Assembly (NCBI GenBank): GCA_964611345.1
Contig: CAZSYU010000012.1
Span: 5,574-69,573, forward strand
Direction of reading: 5' to 3'
DNA from: JALZVT01 sp964611345
GTDB taxonomy: Bacteria > Pseudomonadota > Gammaproteobacteria > Pseudomonadales > Azotimanducaceae
Length of the DNA: 64,000 nucleotides
Below, one piece after another: positions 60,060-64,000 of this stretch. The first letter of the stretch is position 1. Each line of letters begins with the position of its first letter. A program made the position numbers and the translations under genes. The notes below the pieces were generated by a model. That model was not told where the DNA came from and ran no database searches. It saw only the letters and a list, made by a program, of their open reading frames with translations.

Positions 60060-60980
60060 TTACTCCTGATCTAGCCAGTGTTTAATAAGATGGTGCGCAA
60101 TGGCGATCTCACCGGGCAGATTGAAATCGAGCTCACCGGCGAACGCTGCACGCAGTTGTTCGCGAGTGAACCAATCAACGTCAGCCATCTCTGTGGTATC
60201 AAAGTTGATTTCTCTACTTAGCGGTTCGGCGTGTGCGCCAATCATCAGCGACGAGGGGAACGGCCAGGGTTGCGATGAATGGTAGCGCACAGCACCCGCC
60301 TTAATGCCCGCTTCTTCGAGCACTTCGCGCCGCACGGCTTCTTCGATGGATTCGGCCTGATCAACAAACCCGGCGAGGGCGGAATAGAATTTCAACCGGG
60401 GCGCGCGCATGTTGGGTCGGCCCAGCAGGCAGTGAGTGTCATCACACACGAGCATGATCACCACGGGATCGGTGCGCGGGAAGATGTGACTCTCGCAAGC
60501 GGGGCAGTTGCGAATCTGACCGCCGCGACCAGCTTCGGTTGCGCCACCACAGGCGGCACAGAAGCCGTTCTTGGCGTGCCAGTGCAACTGGGCGCGAGCG
60601 TGGGCGACTATGCCCGCGCTGGGTATATCGAGCGCGGCTGCTGCATGCCGGGCATCGGTGAAACTGTAACCTGTGGTGGTTGCTGGTGCCTGGGTAACCT
60701 CTGCCGCAAAGTGGGGCTGGCTCTGGTCATCGACACCCAGCAGACTAATCGTGCCGATAGCGAATTGAGCATCGAGCTCCTGGTGGCTAAACCAGCGCAA
60801 TTCCTGAGTGGTGGAAGTGTCTGTCAGCGCCACCTTGAGCTTGTGTAACGGCAGGAAGCGCGCACTCGCCATTGTGGGTGCACTGGCCAGCCAGTCGTCG
60901 TCGCGGCGCAACACCTCAGCGCGATCGAGAGGGTTGCCGGCGAAGACGTGAGGGATTTCCAAATCTTGGGGTATTGGCAC
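60060..60980 (-). CDS. nudC: NAD(+)/NADH diphosphatase (NudC)
   Basis: A 306-residue Nudix enzyme. The zinc ribbon has Cys-x2-Cys pairs at FCAACGG and NCPACES (~residues 140-160). The Nudix box begins GFVDQAESIEEAVR and continues REVLEEAGI (~206-228). The NudC-specific SQPWPFPSSLM follows directly. It cleaves NADH to NMNH and AMP and can remove NAD caps from RNA. The start is GTG, preceded by AGGA. It diverges from the SelO gene across 64 bases. Confidence 0.93.
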   Translation of the reverse strand: MPIPQDLEIPHVFAGNPLDRAEVLRRDDDWLASAPTMASARFLPLHKLKVALTDTSTTQELRWFSHQELDAQFAIGTISLLGVDDQSQPHFAAEVTQAPATTTGYSFTDARHAAAALDIPSAGIVAHARAQLHWHAKNGFCAACGGATEAGRGGQIRNCPACESHIFPRTDPVVIMLVCDDTHCLLGRPNMRAPRLKFYSALAGFVDQAESIEEAVRREVLEEAGIKAGAVRYHSSQPWPFPSSLMIGAHAEPLSREINFDTTEMADVDWFTREQLRAAFAGELDFNLPGEIAIAHHLIKHWLDQE

Positions 60981-61044
60981 AATTGGGTGTCCTGTCGCGG
61001 GTGGCGTATTCTAGCAGCCTCATCCGGCAAAACCTGGAGCACGA

Positions 61045-62688
61045 ATGTCCTCATTACCTGGGTCGTCACAGACGCTGCCCATCCTGTCACCCGCAAATGG
61101 CCTGGGTGATCTTGAGTTTGATAACAGCTTTGTGCGCGAGCTGCCTGCAGATCCAGAGGCTGCGACCACGCGGCGCCGGCAGTTGACGGACGCCTGTTAC
61201 TCCCGCATCGCGCCCACGGCAACGGCGGCGCCGCAGCTGGTGGCCTGGTCCAGCGAGGCGGCCCAGCTGCTCGGCCTGAACGAGTCAGACGCAACCAGTG
61301 CAGAGTTCTTGCGGGTGTTCTCTGGCAACGCCCTGCTGCAGGGCATGGACCCTTTTGCTACCTGCTACGGCGGGCATCAGTTTGGCAACTGGGCCGGGCA
61401 ACTGGGTGATGGTCGGGCGATCAATCTTGGCGAGGTAGTTAATGCTGACGGACAGCGCCTGGTGCTGCAGTTAAAAGGTGCGGGCGAAACCCCGTATTCG
61501 CGTACGGCGGATGGTCTGGCGGTGTTGCGCTCGTCGGTACGAGAGTTCCTCTGTAGCGAGGCCATGTTTCATTTGGGGGTACCCACCACGCGCGCACTGA
61601 GTCTGTGTTTGACCGGCAATGAGGTCATGCGGGATGTGCTTTATAATGGCAATGCAGCGCTTGAGCCGGGCGCGGTCGTGTGTCGCGTCGCGCCTTCGTT
61701 TACGCGGTTTGGGCATTACCAGATGCTTGCCGCCCGTGGTGAAACCGAGCTGCTCGCCCAGTTGCTCAATTACAACGTGGCTATCGACTTTCCTGAGTTG
61801 TTGAGTGCAGCAGAAGGACCCGAGCGCACCCTCGCCTGGTTTACCGAAGTAGCATCGCGCACCGCGCTGATGGTGGCGCACTGGATGCGGGTGGGCTTTG
61901 TCCATGGCGTGATGAACACCGACAACATGTCTGTGCTGGGTGAGACCATCGACTTTGGGCCTTATGGATGGCTGGAAGATTACGATCCGAATTGGACCCC
62001 AAACACGACGGATGCCCAGGGCAAGCGCTATCGTTTCGCTCACCAGCCTGCGGTGGCGCAATGGAATCTGCTGCAGCTCGCCAACTCGATTTTTCCGCTG
62101 GTTAACGAGGCAGAACCACTGGAAAAAATACTCGCTGGTTTCGAACGCGAGTATGTTGAAATCTGGAACCGTATGCTTGGCCAAAAACTGGGGCTCGCAG
62201 AATTTGCGCCAGCAGACGGAGAGCTCACAGACGCTCTGGATGCCGTGTTGCAGCTTACCGAGGTTGATATGACGATTTTTTATCGCCAGCTCGTGCACAT
62301 TGATTTGCAAAACCAAGGAGCGGACGCTGACCTCACCGGGGTGCTGAATGATTCGCTGTATGAACCAGCCACGCTATGTGGTGAGGTTAAGAATGCCTGG
62401 AATGGCTGGTTACAAAACTATGCTGCGCGCCTGCGCGCAGACAATCGTCCGATTGAGGAGCGGATTGCTGCGATGAATGCCGTAAATCCAGTCTATGTGT
62501 TGCGCAACTACCTGGCGCAGCTCGCGATTGATGCTGCAGAGAAGGGCGACTTCACACGTATAGAAGAGCAACTTGAAGTGCTGCGCAATCCTTACACCGA
62601 ACAACCCGGTCGTGAAGAATACGCAGGCAAACGTCCGGAGTGGGCGCGCACTCGGGTAGGCTGTTCCATGTTGTCCTGCAGCTCCTGA
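61045..62688 (+). CDS. selO: SelO family protein adenylyltransferase
   Basis: A 547-residue pseudokinase-fold AMPylase. DPFATCYGGHQFGNWAGQLGDGRAI-like residues, LQLKGAGETPYSRTADG, SVREFLCSEAM and NTDNMSVLGETIDFGPYGW are SelO signatures. The C-terminus GCSMLSCSS has Cys where many eukaryotic SelO proteins carry selenocysteine. It transfers AMP to proteins in redox homeostasis. GGAG precedes the ATG. Its stop overlaps the GNAT start by one base (TGATG). Confidence 0.95.
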   Translation: MSSLPGSSQTLPILSPANGLGDLEFDNSFVRELPADPEAATTRRRQLTDACYSRIAPTATAAPQLVAWSSEAAQLLGLNESDATSAEFLRVFSGNALLQGMDPFATCYGGHQFGNWAGQLGDGRAINLGEVVNADGQRLVLQLKGAGETPYSRTADGLAVLRSSVREFLCSEAMFHLGVPTTRALSLCLTGNEVMRDVLYNGNAALEPGAVVCRVAPSFTRFGHYQMLAARGETELLAQLLNYNVAIDFPELLSAAEGPERTLAWFTEVASRTALMVAHWMRVGFVHGVMNTDNMSVLGETIDFGPYGWLEDYDPNWTPNTTDAQGKRYRFAHQPAVAQWNLLQLANSIFPLVNEAEPLEKILAGFEREYVEIWNRMLGQKLGLAEFAPADGELTDALDAVLQLTEVDMTIFYRQLVHIDLQNQGADADLTGVLNDSLYEPATLCGEVKNAWNGWLQNYAARLRADNRPIEERIAAMNAVNPVYVLRNYLAQLAIDAAEKGDFTRIEEQLEVLRNPYTEQPGREEYAGKRPEWARTRVGCSMLSCSS

Positions 62689-63185
62689 TGGCTCCAGGGG
62701 TGACCCTCAGGACACCACAGACAAGCGATGCGGCCGAGTTTGTTGCGCAGGTGTTAGACAGCCGTGAGCTCCACGCGCTTTGGGTCAACCCACCTGCCGA
62801 TGTCAGAGAGTTTTCGGATTGGCTGGCAAAGACTCAGTCAGAGTCGCAGGTGAGCTTCCTTGTTGTTCAACAAACGAAGTTGGCTGGTGTGGTCAATGTA
62901 ACCAACGTTGTGCGCGGCAACTTCTGTAGTGCCTATCTTGGTTATTACGCCTTTGCGCGTTCGGCGCGAACCGGCGTGATGACCGAGGGTTTACGCAAAG
63001 TGTGCAGGCATGCGTTCAACGTCATGGGCTTACATCGACTAGAAGCAAACATACAGCCCGCTAACACTGCGTCGATCGCCCTTGCCAAGCGTTGTGGCTT
63101 TAAGCTCGAGGGTTACTCGCCAAAATACCTGAAGGTCCGTGGTCGCTGGCGCGATCATGAACGCTGGGCACTCGTTAAACCCTGA
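62688..63185 (+). CDS. GNAT acetyltransferase (RimJ/RimL-like)
   Basis: A 165-residue GNAT-fold enzyme starting at the ATG overlapping the SelO stop. APGVTLRTPQTSDAAEF, LGYYAFARSARTGVMTEGL, then NVMGLHRLEANIQPANTASI and RCGFKLEGYSPKYLKVRG follow the RimJ/RimL ribosomal-protein or peptide N-acetyltransferase pattern, including the acetyl-CoA loop region R-x-x-x-G. The substrate is not known. Translational coupling to SelO suggests joint regulation. Confidence 0.9.
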   Translation: MAPGVTLRTPQTSDAAEFVAQVLDSRELHALWVNPPADVREFSDWLAKTQSESQVSFLVVQQTKLAGVVNVTNVVRGNFCSAYLGYYAFARSARTGVMTEGLRKVCRHAFNVMGLHRLEANIQPANTASIALAKRCGFKLEGYSPKYLKVRGRWRDHERWALVKP

Positions 63186-63202
63186 TTAGAGCTTGGTTGG
63201 CG

Positions 63203-63577
63203 TTAGTCGACAGACGTGTTATAGCCAGCGGGTGGGTAGGGCTTTAGTTTCTCGAGCCACAAAGTCTCCAGGGTGGCCAGATCTTCGGCTGGGTCATAAC
63301 CGATGTCATCGAGTGGTTCGAGCGCTTCCAGAATCACAAACTCGAAGTGCTCTGCACCCAGTTCGGTCCAGTCCTGCTGCAGAGCATCTGAGGTTCGTTC
63401 GACGCCAGTCTGCAACTCGAATCGATGCCGATTGAAGCGGGCCTGAATGTCGCGACTGGCGGCGACATAACACTGATCAGTGTCTGTGTTACGAATGCAG
63501 TACACCCCCATCTGTTTGGGCATCTTCTGGTACTGCTTAGTCAGTTCGCGCTTTCGTTCGCTGGATTGCTTACCCAT
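63203..63577 (-). CDS. GIY-YIG nuclease-fold protein, degenerate motif
   Basis: A 124-residue protein. GVYCIRNTDTDQCYVAASRDI occupies the position of the GIY and YIG strands, but the motifs are GVY and YVA rather than GIY and YIG. The following Arg-bearing helix (QARFNRHRFELQTG) and a later Glu (LATLETLWLEKLKPYPP) keep the usual catalytic layout. It belongs to the small bacterial GIY-YIG group. The N-terminus is rich in Lys and Arg. It is three bases from the downstream SDR-fold gene's end on the same strand. Confidence 0.8.
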   Translation of the reverse strand: MGKQSSERKRELTKQYQKMPKQMGVYCIRNTDTDQCYVAASRDIQARFNRHRFELQTGVERTSDALQQDWTELGAEHFEFVILEALEPLDDIGYDPAEDLATLETLWLEKLKPYPPAGYNTSVD

Positions 63578-63580
63578 GAG

Positions 63581-64000
63581 CTAACGCTGAATCCAGCCGC
63601 CAGAGAAAGGGATCGCCTGTCCAACGAAGAAATTGCTTTCTTCGCTGGCCAGAAATAGCGCGAACTGCGCGTCTTCCTCAGCGGTGCCGAGGCGTCCCAG
63701 CGGTACCTGACGTTTTAGCGAGCGCTGGAAGTTCTCGTTGGCCTTAAGAGACTCGGGGTAGTACACGGGGTTTTCGACGTAGTTTTGCGCGATCAGATTG
63801 ACCTGGACGTTATGGGGGGCAACCTCCACACCCAGCGACTGCACATAACCTACCTGGGCGGCGCGAGCCGCGCTGTATGCGGTTACCGTTTTGAGTCCTT
63901 TCAGGGCAACGGCGCTGCCATAAACCACTACCTTTCCGGCACGGCGCTCTATCATTTGGGGCATCAATGCCCGGCCCAAGCGATGCAGCGGATGCACCGT
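63581..64000 (-). CDS. SDR-fold protein, halohydrin-dehalogenase-like (N-terminus beyond the window)
   Basis: The visible C-terminal part, about 139 codons, has the SDR fold. Its active site is Ser-x12-Tyr-x3-Arg (Ser in VVYGSAV, Tyr and Arg in AYSAARAA), where ordinary SDRs have Tyr-x3-Lys. That arrangement and spacing match halohydrin dehalogenases of the HheC type. AQNYVENPVYYP occupies the place of the HheC halide-pocket loop, and the later QVPLGRLGTAEEDAQFALFLASEE and FSGGWIQR also resemble it. The decisive N-terminal feature, loss of the NAD-binding glycine motif, is outside the window. It could instead be an atypical SDR. Confidence 0.7.
   Translation of the reverse strand, partial: TVHPLHRLGRALMPQMIERRAGKVVVYGSAVALKGLKTVTAYSAARAAQVGYVQSLGVEVAPHNVQVNLIAQNYVENPVYYPESLKANENFQRSLKRQVPLGRLGTAEEDAQFALFLASEESNFFVGQAIPFSGGWIQR

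Noticed and set aside
61045..62688. Selenocysteine in SelO
   Set aside because: The C-terminal codon of interest encodes Cys (LSCSS) and the stop follows at the usual place, as in the common bacterial form.

Overview
The window looks like chromosomal DNA of an aerobic, probably marine, heterotrophic gammaproteobacterium, most likely from a metagenome-assembled or draft genome. Coding density is very high, and no stretch over 300 bases lacks a gene. Housekeeping-type genes are of gammaproteobacterial kind (YgiQ-type radical SAM protein, SelO, NudC, SlyD-like FKBP, YccU-like CoA-binding protein). The rest is dominated by lipid, aromatic or steroid-type catabolic enzymes: seven SDRs, three MDR reductases, two LLM flavin oxidoreductases, two Rieske oxygenases, two acyl-CoA dehydrogenase-fold proteins and four SnoaL/NTF2 proteins. 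This taxonomic reading is inferred from protein families only. I see no rRNA, tRNA, CRISPR or insertion sequence. Two runs of exactly 100 N occur, each inside a short tandem repeat between convergent genes.

Layout. 1-6400: a truncated amidohydrolase diverges from a translationally coupled trio of secreted copper-amine-oxidase-like proteins and a phosphotransferase. 6.4-13 kb: a membrane protein, an HSD10-like SDR, an LLM oxidoreductase, and a minus-strand TPR protein / sodium-solute symporter / YdeP-type molybdoenzyme operon. 13-21.4 kb: a plus-strand run with a threonine-dehydratase-like enzyme, acyl-CoA synthetase, CoA-binding protein, periplasmic MBL hydrolase, two different iron dioxygenases, a DUF6817-like protein and an RhlA-like hydrolase. 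21.4-24.7 kb: a repeat and gap, then a minus-strand operon of a FrnE/DsbA-family protein, an acyl-CoA dehydrogenase and a Rieske oxygenase. The FrnE gene carries an in-frame TGA exactly at the first active-site cysteine of CPWC, so it is a selenoprotein candidate.

24.9-33 kb: glutamate dehydrogenase, small membrane proteins, SDRs, reductases, a 2-nitropropane-dioxygenase-like and an LLM enzyme. 33-38 kb: a secreted beta-propeller protein, YgiQ and a DUF1330 protein. 38-43.4 kb: MDR, SnoaL, SDR, SnoaL, SDR, MDR and VOC genes, probably one or more catabolic modules. 43.4-44.4 kb: a SdpR-like repressor and membrane protein pair with a palindromic operator lying in its promoter. 44.4-51.5 kb: Rieske oxygenase, two SnoaL proteins, an HsaA-like flavoprotein and a DUF1800/DUF1501 secretion-associated pair. 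51.5-55.2 kb: a second repeat and gap, a secreted protein, then a GPH transporter / sulfite oxidase / cytochrome c operon.

55.2-64 kb: DUF885 lipoprotein, beta-lactamase-fold hydrolase, a stand-alone DnaB-like ATPase, SlyD-like FKBP, NudC, SelO, GNAT, a degenerate GIY-YIG protein, and at the right edge a truncated SDR-fold protein whose Ser-Tyr-Arg spacing matches halohydrin dehalogenases.

The strongest leads are the selenocysteine FrnE candidate, the three-chain amine oxidase with one apparently dead catalytic chain, and the halohydrin-dehalogenase-like protein.
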